From Sternotherus odoratus (taxonomy: Eukaryota; Chordata; Testudines; Kinosternidae), in the NCBI GenBank assembly GCA_032164245.1, contig JAVMKO010000001.1:77497892-77561891 (forward strand): a stretch of 64,000 bases of DNA, given 5' to 3'. The notes beneath the pieces were generated by a model, which did no database searches, was not told the DNA's origin, and saw only the letters and a program-made list of their open reading frames with translations. A program made the position numbers and the translations under genes. Shown in pieces: positions 55,301 to 59,790 of this stretch. How positions within the stretch are numbered: the stretch's first letter is position 1; each line of letters begins with the position of its first letter.

Positions 55301-56498
55301 CGGGCACAGCCGGGTTCCCCTCTGCCAGTGCCCCCGGGTATCCCCCAAAGGGGCGGGCACAGCCCGGGCTCCCCTCTGCCAGCGCCCCCGGGTGTCCCCC
55401 AAAGGGGCGGGCACAGCCCGGGCTCCCCTCTGCCAGCGCCCCCGGGTATCCCCCAAAGGGGCGGGCACAGCCCGGGCTCCCCTCTGCCAGCGCCCCCGGG
55501 TATCCCCCAAAGGGGCGGGCACAGCCCGGGCTCCCCTCTGCCAGCGCCCCCGGGTATCCCCCAAAGGGGCGGGCACAGCCCGGGCTCCCCTCTGCCAGCG
55601 CCCCCGGGTATCCCCCAAAGGGGCGGGCACAGCCCGGGCTCCCCTCTGCCAGCGCCCCCGGGTATCCCCCAAAGGGGCGGGCACAGCCCGGGCTCCCCTC
55701 TGCCAGTGCCCCCGGGTGTCCCCCAAAGGGGCGGGCACAGCCCGGGCTCCCCTCTGCCAGTGCCCCCGGGTGTCCCCCAAAGGGGCGGACACAGCCCGGG
55801 CTCCCCTCTGCCAGTGCCCCCGGGTGTCCCCCAAAGGGGCGGACACAGCCGGGTTCCCCTCTGCCCGTGCCCCCGGGTATCCCCCAAAGGGCGGGCACAG
55901 CCCGGGCTCCCCTCTGCCAGTGCCCCCGGGTGTCCCCCAAAGGGGCGGGCACAGCCGGGTTCCCCTCTGCCCGTGCCCCCGGGTATCCCCCAAAGGGGCG
56001 GGCACAGCCCGGCTCCCCTCTGCCCGTGCCCCCGGGTATCCCCCAAAGGGGCGGGCACAGCCGGGTTCCCCTCTGCCCGTGCCCCCGGGTGTCCCCCAAA
56101 GGGGCGGGCACAGCCGGGTTCCCCTCTGCCCGTGCCCCCGGGTGTCCCCCAAAGGGGCGGGCACAGCCCGGGCTCCCCTCTGCCAGCGCCCCCGGGTGTC
56201 CCCCAAAGGGGCGGGCACAGCCCGGGCTCCCCTCTGCCAGCGCCCCCGGGTATCCCCCAAAGGGGCGGGCACAGCCCGGGCTCCCCTCTGCCAGCGCCCC
56301 CGGGTGTCCCCCAAAGGGGCGGGCACAGCCGGGTTCCCCTCTGCCAGTGCCCCCGGGTGTCCCCCAAAGGGGCGGGCACAGCCCGGCTCCCCGCCCTGCG
56401 GACTCCCCGCTCTCACCGTCGATGTCCCCCAGGGTGAGCTCGTCCCCCAGCTCGGTCAGGGTCTCCATGGCCTCCGTGCCCAGCTCGCGGGTCTCCAT
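22087..56498 (-). CDS. SREBF2: SREBF2, sterol regulatory element-binding protein 2 (19 exons)
   Basis: Membrane-bound bHLH-zipper factor that activates cholesterol synthesis and LDL-receptor genes. Under low sterol, SCAP escorts it from ER to Golgi, where S1P and S2P release the N-terminal half. Nineteen exons splice in consistent phase to 1,119 residues plus stop (human 1,141). Visible parts: acidic N-terminus [17 protein letters not shown] (11-27); Gln-rich activation region (about 90-215); basic helix 305-335 with [11 protein letters not shown] and the SREBP-specific Tyr317; helix 2 and zipper 339-376; Ser/Pro linker; DRSRILLC (453-460), the S2P site at Leu459-Cys460 in the first membrane helix (457-476); lumenal RNVL (494-497), the S1P site; second helix 510-533; and the C-terminal SCAP-binding regulatory domain to residue 1119. 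ATG 56498 is chosen for its Kozak context (G at -3 and +4); the upstream in-frame GTG at 56540 is not a likely start. Intron 16 hosts mir-33. Confidence 0.97.
23124..23235 (-). CDS. SREBF2: SREBF2 exon 18
   Basis: Residues 1010-1046: [18 protein letters not shown] through the triple-Arg segment. Acceptor 'cccctcag'. The donor is CAAG/gttggc, a weak site (T at +3, G at +4) forced by phase and homology. Confidence 0.93.
23637..23720 (+). mobile_element. hAT/Charlie-like terminal fragment
   Basis: Begins CAGGGGTGGGGAACC followed by 'tctgcgaagggccatttgga', the typical left end of Charlie-type hAT elements. No right end was found; it is in SREBF2 intron 17. Confidence 0.4.
23858..24043 (-). CDS. 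SREBF2: SREBF2 exon 17
   Basis: Residues 948-1009, 62 codons in phase 0. Encodes [18 protein letters not shown] through FRPAYRK. Acceptor 'ccttgcag', donor AAG/gtaaag. Confidence 0.95.
25157..25225 (-). ncRNA. MIR33A: mir-33 (mir-33a) precursor
   Basis: The minus strand folds into a hairpin. The 5p arm at 25200-25220 is exactly miR-33a-5p (GUGCAUUGUAGUUGCAUUGC plus A). The 3p arm at 25159-25180 starts CAAUGUUCCUGCAGUGCAGU; it differs from the human 3p arm in the middle and at the end, but it still pairs with 5p over two stems. The loop is GUUCUGGCAGUACUUGU-like. It lies in SREBF2 intron 16, the conserved location. Established role: co-transcribed with SREBP-2, it represses ABCA1 and fatty-acid oxidation genes, so raising cellular cholesterol. 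Confidence 0.97.
25835..26003 (-). CDS. SREBF2: SREBF2 exon 16
   Basis: Residues 891-947: [39 protein letters not shown], ending SNAGLNN. Acceptor 'ctttcag', donor AAT/gtaagg. The intron that follows carries mir-33. Confidence 0.94.
26345..26570. mobile_element. hAT-like MITE in intron 15
   Basis: Ends 'gggcttgtctacactta' and, inverted, 'tggcttggtctacagtac'. Central 'cagcttctcccatcgg' and 'gataatccacctccctgag' relate it to the fragment at 1-205. It has no coding capacity. Confidence 0.6.
27056..27188 (-). CDS. SREBF2: SREBF2 exon 15
   Basis: Residues 847-890 plus part of 891: [20 protein letters not shown], ending LPKSLEMS. Acceptor 'gtttccacag'. The donor is CCGA/gtgcgt, chosen because it alone restores the frame into exon 16 ([10 protein letters not shown]). 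Confidence 0.93.
28221..28330 (-). CDS. SREBF2: SREBF2 exon 14
   Basis: Residues 810-846 plus one base: [20 protein letters not shown] through SSVLKSAL. Acceptor 'cttccag', donor CTGG/gtgagt. Confidence 0.95.
28564..28798. mobile_element. MITE with 25-bp terminal inverted repeats
   Basis: Left 'tgggtatgtctacactgcag' plus ctggg; right end, inverted, 'tgggtctatctgcactgcag' plus ctggg (three to four mismatches in 25). Internal 'gctagctcgag' repeats are inverted too. Likely hAT-related, in SREBF2 intron 13. Confidence 0.7.
28878..29131. mobile_element. MITE related to its left neighbour
   Basis: Left end 'agggtctgtctgcacttcca'; right end, inverted, 'agggtccatctacactggag'. It lies 80 bp from 28564-28798 and shares its terminal pattern, so the two probably form a tandem pair of one family. 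Confidence 0.55.
30250..30410 (+). repeat. Possible tRNA-derived SINE remnant
   Basis: 'tttggcaggtcctgagttcaattcc' contains a B-box-like GAGTTCAATTCC in a context reminiscent of tRNA SINEs, just left of the Helitron at 30443. No A box could be confirmed. Confidence 0.25.
30443..31393 (+). mobile_element. Non-autonomous Helitron, copy 1 (intron 13)
   Basis: Starts TCTATATATATAAAAGTC after an A and ends TTTTCGCTAG before a T, so it sits between A and T without target duplication. A hairpin ACCCG-agcaacgc-CGGGT (31365-31382) ends 11 nt from the 3' terminus, with CTAG at 31390-31393. TC start, 3' hairpin, CTAG end and A/T insertion are the diagnostic Helitron set. The left third (acaccgtttgagctagagac, 'cttggggtcctaatcaggg') matches the copy at 50219-50817 in opposite orientation. 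A G-rich minisatellite (about 30765-31290) has expanded inside. No Rep/helicase is encoded. Confidence 0.85.
30765..31290 (+). repeat. G-rich degenerate minisatellite inside Helitron copy 1
   Basis: Loose 25-40 bp units of the form ggtgaggtgggggtgttggg followed by tttggt and a G run, repeated roughly 15 times. 'gctcagctctctgccccctc' blocks flank it. The other Helitron copy lacks this expansion. Confidence 0.85.
31478..31607 (-). CDS. SREBF2: SREBF2 exon 13
   Basis: Residues 767-809: [20 protein letters not shown], then [13 protein letters not shown] and a run of six Glu (802-807) encoded by a CTC-type trinucleotide tract on the + strand. Acceptor 'ctctttccag', donor CCTG/gtaagt. Confidence 0.94.
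32240..32408 (-). CDS. SREBF2: SREBF2 exon 12
   Basis: Residues 711-766: [42 protein letters not shown]. Acceptor 'ctccccag', donor CCGG/gtaaga. Confidence 0.95.
33812..34052. mobile_element. Penelope-like palindrome with hammerhead-ribozyme motifs (intron 11)
   Basis: Two arms (about 33821-33915 and 33925-34012) are inverted copies with a few mismatches; the unit ends 'cagactaacacggctgctac'. Each arm carries a hammerhead-like core. On the minus strand CTGATGA (33891-33897), a 7-bp stem II (GTGGGCT/AGCCTAC), GAAA (33870-33873) and a 3-bp stem III (AGC-TTAT-GCT) are intact, but the nucleotide after the cleavage-site U is G, which should block cutting. One extra A lies between CTGATGA and stem II. 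The plus-strand arm has CCGATGA instead. Short stem III hammerheads are described from Penelope-like retroelements. Confidence 0.6.
34145..34314 (-). CDS. SREBF2: SREBF2 exon 11
   Basis: Residues 654-710: [48 protein letters not shown]. Acceptor 'ctggcacag', donor GCG/gtgagt. The Penelope-like palindrome begins about 90 bp beyond this donor. Confidence 0.95.
35882..36155 (-). CDS. SREBF2: SREBF2 exon 10
   Basis: Residues 563-653 plus one base: [60 protein letters not shown]. Acceptor 'gtttgcag', donor ACAG/gtaagg. Confidence 0.95.
36409..37350. mobile_element. hAT-like element, about 0.94 kb (intron 9)
   Basis: The left end 'cttgtttacattgttttgtc' matches the inverted right end 'cttgtctacactacaaagtt' then ttgtc. 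Shorter internal inverted segments ('gtcaacaaaagcagcttttg', 37294-37325) suggest a composite or nested copy. No transposase frame is visible. Confidence 0.5.
37845..38026 (-). CDS. SREBF2: SREBF2 exon 9 (second membrane helix)
   Basis: Residues 502-562. GAGGWFGW leads into the helix at about 510-533 ([19 protein letters not shown]), then [10 protein letters not shown] and [14 protein letters not shown]. Acceptor 'ctttctgccag', donor AGG/gtaaag. Confidence 0.95.
38778..39153. mobile_element. hAT/Charlie-like MITE with near-perfect 8-bp target duplication
   Basis: Starts CAGGGGTCGGCAAC and ends GTTGCCTACCCCTG (terminal repeats inverted). Flanks are cactactc (38770-38777) and cgctactc (39154-39161), seven of eight bases alike. 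It is 376 bp, in SREBF2 intron 8. The terminal motif is duplicated at the left ('ccaggggtcagcaac'). Confidence 0.8.
39271..39463 (-). CDS. SREBF2: SREBF2 exon 8 (S2P and S1P sites)
   Basis: Residues 438-501 plus one base. VKDEPDSPP is the conserved sumoylation-type motif. DRSRILLC carries the S2P cleavage site, the first membrane helix follows, and lumenal [11 protein letters not shown] holds the S1P consensus RxxL. The acceptor tgaag/GTTAAAG is less pyrimidine-rich at its end but is fixed by homology; donor TCAG/gtaacc. Confidence 0.95.
40306..40487 (-). CDS. SREBF2: SREBF2 exon 7
   Basis: Residues 377-437: [19 protein letters not shown], then [20 protein letters not shown] and SPLLDDAK, the Ser/Pro-rich linker with a phosphodegron-like stretch. 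Acceptor 'tctttgcag', donor AAAG/gtaatt. Confidence 0.95.
40652..40840 (-). mobile_element. CryI-type tRNA-Lys-derived turtle SINE
   Basis: On the minus strand it starts GGGGGCGGGATAGCTCAGTG. The pol III A box is TAGCTCAGTGG (40820-40830) and the B box GAGTTCGATCC (40777-40787). These are followed by 'cagggggccatttagggatc' and a tail with 'ggactt...atgacctttc', the CR1-like end used for mobilisation. This family is restricted to cryptodiran turtles in the literature I know. It lies 32 bp past the exon 6 donor. Confidence 0.9.
40873..40987 (-). CDS. SREBF2: SREBF2 exon 6 (helix 2 and zipper)
   Basis: Residues 339-376: [37 protein letters not shown]. One base carries into exon 7. Acceptor 'tccatgcag', donor AACA/gtaagt. 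Confidence 0.96.
42345..42566 (-). CDS. SREBF2: SREBF2 exon 5 (basic region and helix 1)
   Basis: Residues 265-338: [64 protein letters not shown]. The basic region has the Tyr (317) that lets SREBPs bind SRE-1 as well as E-boxes. Acceptor 'ctttctag', donor AAG/gtaaag. Confidence 0.96.
43816..43962 (-). CDS. SREBF2: SREBF2 exon 4
   Basis: Residues 216-264: [36 protein letters not shown]. The end at 43816 (CTG/gtatga) keeps two residues (VL) that align with human VP before TLVG. An in-frame donor six bases upstream (CAG/gtactg, ending 43822) would drop them. Confidence 0.9.
44560..46450 (+). mobile_element. CR1 LINE fragment, antisense in SREBF2 intron 3
   Basis: About 1.9 kb of decayed CR1 ORF2. 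Translated traces include [15 protein letters not shown] and FNILINDL from the reverse transcriptase; nucleotide landmarks are 'ggtaggcaaggtcccatggg' and 'tcaacagggccagatgaaat'. Many stops and frameshifts show it is dead. It is truncated at the 5' end. Confidence 0.8.
46812..46993 (-). CDS. SREBF2: SREBF2 exon 3 (Gln-rich)
   Basis: Residues 155-215: [53 protein letters not shown]. Acceptor 'ccttttcag', donor CCC/gtaagt. Confidence 0.95.
48061..48441 (-). CDS. SREBF2: SREBF2 exon 2
   Basis: Residues 28-154: [20 protein letters not shown], a short Gly/Ser patch (SNGGGSTVG), then Gln/Pro-rich [20 protein letters not shown] and [12 protein letters not shown]. The long Ser/Gly run of human SREBP-2 is nearly absent, which explains most of the length difference. 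Acceptor 'attctttccag', donor TCAAG/gtagtg. Confidence 0.95.
50219..50817 (-). mobile_element. Non-autonomous Helitron, copy 2 (intron 1)
   Basis: Read on the minus strand it starts TCTATCTATCTATATAAAAG after an A. It ends with the hairpin-forming CCCGAGCAACGCCGGGTA and TTTTTGCTAG before a T. It shares the 5' third and the 'gctgagcgagtgcgga' blocks with copy 1, but it is 599 bp and lacks the minisatellite expansion. Confidence 0.85.
51880..52060 (+). mobile_element. MIR/CORE-SINE-like fragment
   Basis: 'atgatccccattttacagac', 'gggaagcagagagaaataac', 'gatttgccccaaactacaca' and 'aggacatctgactc' follow the order of a MIR element. Old and diverged. Confidence 0.65.
52310..52620 (+). mobile_element. 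CR1-like 3' end
   Basis: 'gaactgaacaaaggg...aacttttctaacagtgagg', 'aagccctggggaatatcc' and 'gggctcttccatctctaatc' resemble a CR1 3' untranslated tail ending in 'tttgattctaa'. Confidence 0.55.
53775..54055 (-). mobile_element. CR1-like 3' tail
   Basis: On the minus strand it reads 'gaactagatgagttcatgga', 'cagtggctattagc', 'ctactgggctagactgatca', 'ggtctgagccagcttgcc' and ends 'cttatgttctta', a very common reptilian CR1-type 3' end. The minisatellite starts about 70 bp to its right. Confidence 0.65.
54128..56393. repeat. 54-bp GC-rich minisatellite in SREBF2 intron 1 (about 42 units)
   Basis: The consensus unit on the + strand is ggggcgggcacagcccgggc, tcccctctgccagcgccccc, gggtatcccccaaa (54 bp; 53-bp variants carry 'cagccggg' or 'cagcccggc'). 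Unit variants differ at cagcg/cagtg/cccgtg and gtatcc/gtgtcc. The order of variants recurs with a period of about 750-804 bp (a unit missing one G occurs at 55081 and again about 804 bp later), so there is higher-order structure. Because 54 is divisible by 3 and the unit lacks stops, five reading frames stay open for 690-861 codons; these are not genes. The array ends about 25 bp inside the intron from the exon 1 donor. Confidence 0.97.
56417..56498 (-). CDS. SREBF2: SREBF2 exon 1, coding part
   Basis: Residues 1-27: [20 protein letters not shown] then LTLGDID, plus one base. Donor GACG/gtgaga. [17 protein letters not shown] is identical to the mammalian acidic activation start. The first ten residues differ from human MDDSGELGGLET. 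An internal ATG (56468) also exists, but the 56498 ATG has the stronger context. Confidence 0.93.
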
Positions 56499-56544
56499 CC
56501 CGCCCCCGCCCAGCGCTTCAACCCTCCCCCGGCCGGGCACCGTC

Positions 56545-56586
56545 TCAGCTCAGGCTCCCAGCACCCGCCGCTGCTGCCGCTGCCAT
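56545..56586 (-). CDS. Upstream ORF in the SREBF2 leader
   Basis: ATG (56586) in strong Kozak context (A at -3, G at +4) opens a 13-codon frame, MAAAAAAGAGSLS, that stops at TGA 56545-56547, 46 nt before the main ATG and in a different frame. It matters only if transcription starts upstream of 56586. The peptide itself is low-complexity. Confidence 0.5.
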   Translation of the reverse strand: MAAAAAAGAGSLS

Positions 56587-56595
56587 GTTGGGCCA

Positions 56596-56625
56596 GCCCC
56601 GGCCCCGGCCCCGGCCCCGGCCCCG
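56596..56625 (-). repeat. GGGGCC hexanucleotide repeat in the SREBF2 5' region
   Basis: Four perfect ggcccc units plus partial ends on the + strand, so the SREBF2 sense strand reads GGGGCC repeated. It is directly upstream of the uORF. Confidence 0.95.
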
Positions 56626-56698
56626 CCCCCCCTGCGTGCCAGGAGTCAGGGCCGCGCGCTTCCTCGGCTTGTTGTCAATGAGACCAGGTCCCCGTCGG

Positions 56699-56703
56699 CC
56701 AAT
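56699..56703 (+). promoter_or_regulatory. NF-Y (CCAAT) box
   Basis: ggCCAATcagc, a near-ideal NF-Y site, inverted with respect to SREBF2, 18 bp from the SRE-like box. Confidence 0.7.
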
Positions 56704-56721
56704 CAGCGGGCGAGGCGGCTC

Positions 56722-56731
56722 GTGGTGTGAT
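56722..56731 (-). promoter_or_regulatory. SRE-1-like sterol response element
   Basis: Minus strand ATCACACCAC, one mismatch from the LDLR SRE-1 ATCACCCCAC, about 230 bp upstream of the ATG. Its 18-bp distance from a CCAAT box fits the spacing seen in sterol-responsive promoters. Confidence 0.6.
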
Positions 56732-57934
56732 CGCGCGTCAGCGATCAGCAGCTGCGATTAGCATATGGGGCCGAGCTCTGCCTCCTTCCAGGTGGAATAT
56801 TCATGAGGGGGCGGGGACAGAACGCTGATTAGTCATTGGTTCGAATTAGGATTTAAAGAGACAGTACAAATCAGGGACTATAAAGCGAAGTGGTGATTGT
56901 GTTGTGTTGTGTTGTGGCTGGGGCAGGCGGGGTGATGACGCAGGAGGCAGAAGGTGAAGGGATGGGCGAGGCAGGCGAGAGGCCCGGCTGTATTACTCCT
57001 CTGAAGCATCCAGAAATCTCAGATCAGGCCCCCAGTCTAATGAGCACAGGGTCATACTGGCCCAGTCCGTGTCCTCATGGCAAGAGCTACCGCAGGGCAG
57101 TACTAGTAAGGACACAGTAGCCTGGATCTGGTTGTTCAGCATGGATGCTCTTGCCCAGGCTAGGCTAATTCTGGTGCCAATCACCCAAGTTAATGCTGCC
57201 GTGATAACTACCTGAAACGAAGAGAATTCCAGGGAAGTCAGAGGGCTTTTTGTTGCCAATTTTCTCGATTTTTATGATGTCTCATAATATTTGGTGTTTT
57301 ACTCACCGCCCCAGATCCTGGAGGCAAGTGATGACGTGAGAATTTCAGTTGTCATAGAAAAAGGGTAACAGAGAAAATATTGCAATTGTGACCTAAGTGC
57401 ACAGGCGCTGGTGCTGTGGGGCTGGAGAACCCATGGGAAAAAATAGTGGGTCCTCAGCACCCCCCTGTGGCCCTGCCAATCAGCTCCCCACCCCCACACA
57501 GCTATGCTGGAGGGGTGGGGGTAGGAAGAGGTGGGGCCTTGGGGTGGAATCGGGCAGAGCCTGGGGAAGAACAAGGATCTAGCAACCCTAGGGGGAAATG
57601 AGGAAGCTGGCACCTGTGCCTGAGTGGGCCTAAAGGCTCAGAAGCCAGTAGTCAAACTTATTTATTTTTAATTCTCATGATTTTAAAGTCCATCTCTGTG
57701 ATTTTTTTGGGACCTGACTCGTGAACTTGAATGTCTGGGGCTGGCAATATTACATTGGGGTTTCACTAGAGTAAAATAAGAACATTAGGCCCCCTAGCTG
57801 GTTAAGGTTAACCATGCAGCTGCCTGTGCCTCATGGTGCATTCCACAGGAGCCTCCCAGGTTCTGAAATACACACGTTCTCTAAATAGTTAAAAACCTCT
57901 TTCCAGGCTCCCTTGCCTCACCGTAGCCTTTGCA

Positions 57935-58216
57935 CAGTAAACCCTCGATTTAACGGACCTCGATTTAACGGACTTCGGATGCAACGGACAAAATTTCTGA
58001 GCAAGTCTGATGCATTCCTGATCCATTTCTGGCGGGCTGGCTCCCGGCTGCCGCCCGGGTCCAGGCAGCGGGCGGGCTGCGGAGCTGTCGCCCCAACCCT
58101 GTGGCGGGCGGGCTGCTGCTCCGACAGCTCTTTTTTTATTATTATTAAATAACGGACTTTTTGATATAACGGACACCCCCTCGCCCGAATTAGTCCGTTA
58201 AATAGAGGTTTTACTG
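57935..58216. mobile_element. Tigger/pogo-like MITE (copy 2)
   Basis: Left end CAGTAAACCCTCGATTTAAC; right end, inverted, CAGTAAAACCTCTATTTAAC. TA follows the right end (58217-58218); the left flank is CA, a decayed TA. The interior matches copy 1 (3540-3914) in reverse orientation, including the 'aataataataaa' tract and 'gagctgtcgg'. It carries a tandem 'cgatttaacgga' at the left. Confidence 0.8.
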
Positions 58217-58229
58217 TATTATGAATCAC

Positions 58230-58830
58230 TCCATTCTCCTGTCCTGGCTCTCCTCCCTAACTCTCCAGTCATCTCCTTTTCCCTTCTGTCACAGCTCCCC
58301 TTCTATCTAATTCAGTGCTGTCATGCTGGATTACCCTCTCTGCTAAGACCCCTTTTTCTACAGAGTCTAGCCACATGAAGTTCACTGCCTCTGATCTTTT
58401 CTAACCTGCTTTTCCCCTCCTGTTCCCAGGACGGAACACATCCACCACTTAGACTCTTGCTAAGTCCATCACTTCTTCCTCTTAATTATCACCAGAATCC
58501 ACCCTTTCCTTCCTCTTCCCACCATTAAGATCATGGTCAGTTCTTGTCCTTATTTTTGTAACCTTCTCCTCTTAAACCCGTCCAAAATACCACTTGTGAT
58601 GTCAACTTTCTCTCCTGCTCCATAGTGATGCCTTCATATTCTTGTGGTGACTTCCTGCCTCAACACATCCAATTCAATCTCATGTTAATATGCAAGGCCT
58701 TATGTAATTCCCCACCTACACCTCTGCTCTCACTTTTCCTTAGCAACTCCCCCACCCACCATCCAAACTCTTCCCAGTCCTCTCCTTTTTTCTGCATTGC
58801 TGAGGGAGCTTTGATCAGCAGAATGTAACT
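58230..58830 (+). mobile_element. Possible old LINE (L2/L3-like) fragment
   Basis: C/T-rich sequence with 'tgcaaggccttatgtaattc' and 'acctctgctctcactttt' resembles widespread amniote LINE-derived sequence. It may be the upstream part of 60740-61095, split by CR1 at 59100-59790. Recognition is by memory only. Confidence 0.3.
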
Positions 58831-59099
58831 TCCCAATTAAAAGTTAGCCAGAACATCGGGGTGCCACCCCTACTTTTATGGAAAATGCCATTGGCTCTGT
58901 TTAAAGTTCTGATGATCATTAGAACTTAGTCTCTCTTTGTGCCATCTGAAAGACAACTGCAACACTGCTCTTCTAGCACTATTCTGGGCCATTGGTTTAG
59001 TATAGACTCTAAAGGATGACTTATCAATTACAAATAATACTTCCGGCAGCACCCTGGATTTTCCTAGGTCTTCCATCCAACCAAGGCTCAACTCTGCTG

Positions 59100-59790
59100 T
59101 ATAAGATGTGAGGTGATCACACCACCAGGTGGCATAGCCCCTCCATTCCCTGTCTACAACACAGCTGAAATTTAACCCTGCAAGACCCACTCACTGTCTT
59201 TCTGTTCACTTTTTTGACTGCTGCTGCACACTGAGTGGATGTTTTCAGAGAACTATCCACAATGACTCCAAGATCTTTTTCTTGAATGGTAACAGCTAAT
59301 TTAGACCCCATCCGCTCATCAGTTGATATGTATAGTTGGGATAATGTTTTCCAATGTGCATTTCTTTGCATTTATCAACATTGAATTTCATCTGCCATTT
59401 TGTTGCCCAGTTCTGAGAGATCCTTTTGTAACTAACTCTTCACAGTCTGTCTGGGACGTCACTACCTTGAGTAGTTTTATATCATCTGCAAATTTTGCCA
59501 CCCCACTGTTGACCCCTTTTTCTAGATCATTTATATGTTGAATAGGACTGGGTCCCGTACAGACCCCTGGCGGGACACCACTATTTACCTCGCTCCATCC
59601 TGAAAACTGGCCATTTATTCCTATCCTTTGTTTCCTGTATTTTAACCAGTTACCAACCCATGAGAGATTGGATTCCAATAAGGGAATAAGTGCAATGGTT
59701 TGTAGAATGCTGCTTAGGGCATCCTGTGATGTTGGTGGAAAGTCAGACACAGAGCATTGGAATGGGCTCACGCCTCCCCAGCACTTCCAA
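59100..59790 (-). mobile_element. CR1 LINE reverse-transcriptase fragment
   Basis: On the minus strand the translation shows WLKYRKQRIGINGQFSGW, VNSGVPPG and KFADDIKLLK (the catalytic ADD of the reverse transcriptase), then, after a frameshift, EKDLGVIVDSSLKTSTQC. Clear CR1 ORF2, truncated and broken. Confidence 0.85.

Larger units (their letters stand above)
48442..56416 (-). other. SREBF2: SREBF2 intron 1 (8.0 kb)
   Basis: Contents from the 5' end of the gene: 54-bp minisatellite (54128-56393), CR1 tail (53775-54055), CR1 tail (52310-52620), MIR-like SINE (51880-52060) and Helitron copy 2 (50219-50817). The remaining 48.5-50.2 kb, 50.8-51.9 kb and 52.6-53.8 kb are AT-rich and show nothing I can name. 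Confidence 0.85.
56394..56840 (-). promoter_or_regulatory. SREBF2: SREBF2 promoter / CpG-rich 5' region
   Basis: GC-rich sequence with GC boxes (ccccgccccccc, 56621-56632), no TATA box near the likely start region, an SRE-like box with an NF-Y box, and a further ATTGG at 56835-56839. SREBF2 is known to be autoregulated by sterols through an SRE plus NF-Y sites. The transcription start is not visible from sequence; somewhere in 56590-56690 is likely. Confidence 0.7.

Noticed and set aside
54128..56393. CRISPR-like regular array
   Set aside because: The genome is vertebrate and the array has no unique spacers; all sequence between repeats is itself repeated.
56499..56540. N-terminal extension of SREBP-2 starting MPGRGRVEAL
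   Set aside because: The codon at 56540 is GTG, not ATG, and human SREBP-2 starts close to the 56498 ATG, which has a good Kozak context.
54026..56730. Reading frames of 690-861 codons on both strands across 54-56.7 kb
   Set aside because: They are by-products of a stop-free 54-bp repeat whose length is divisible by three; several overlapping frames are open at once and no domain is present. Only the short METLTEL segment at the end is real SREBF2 coding sequence.
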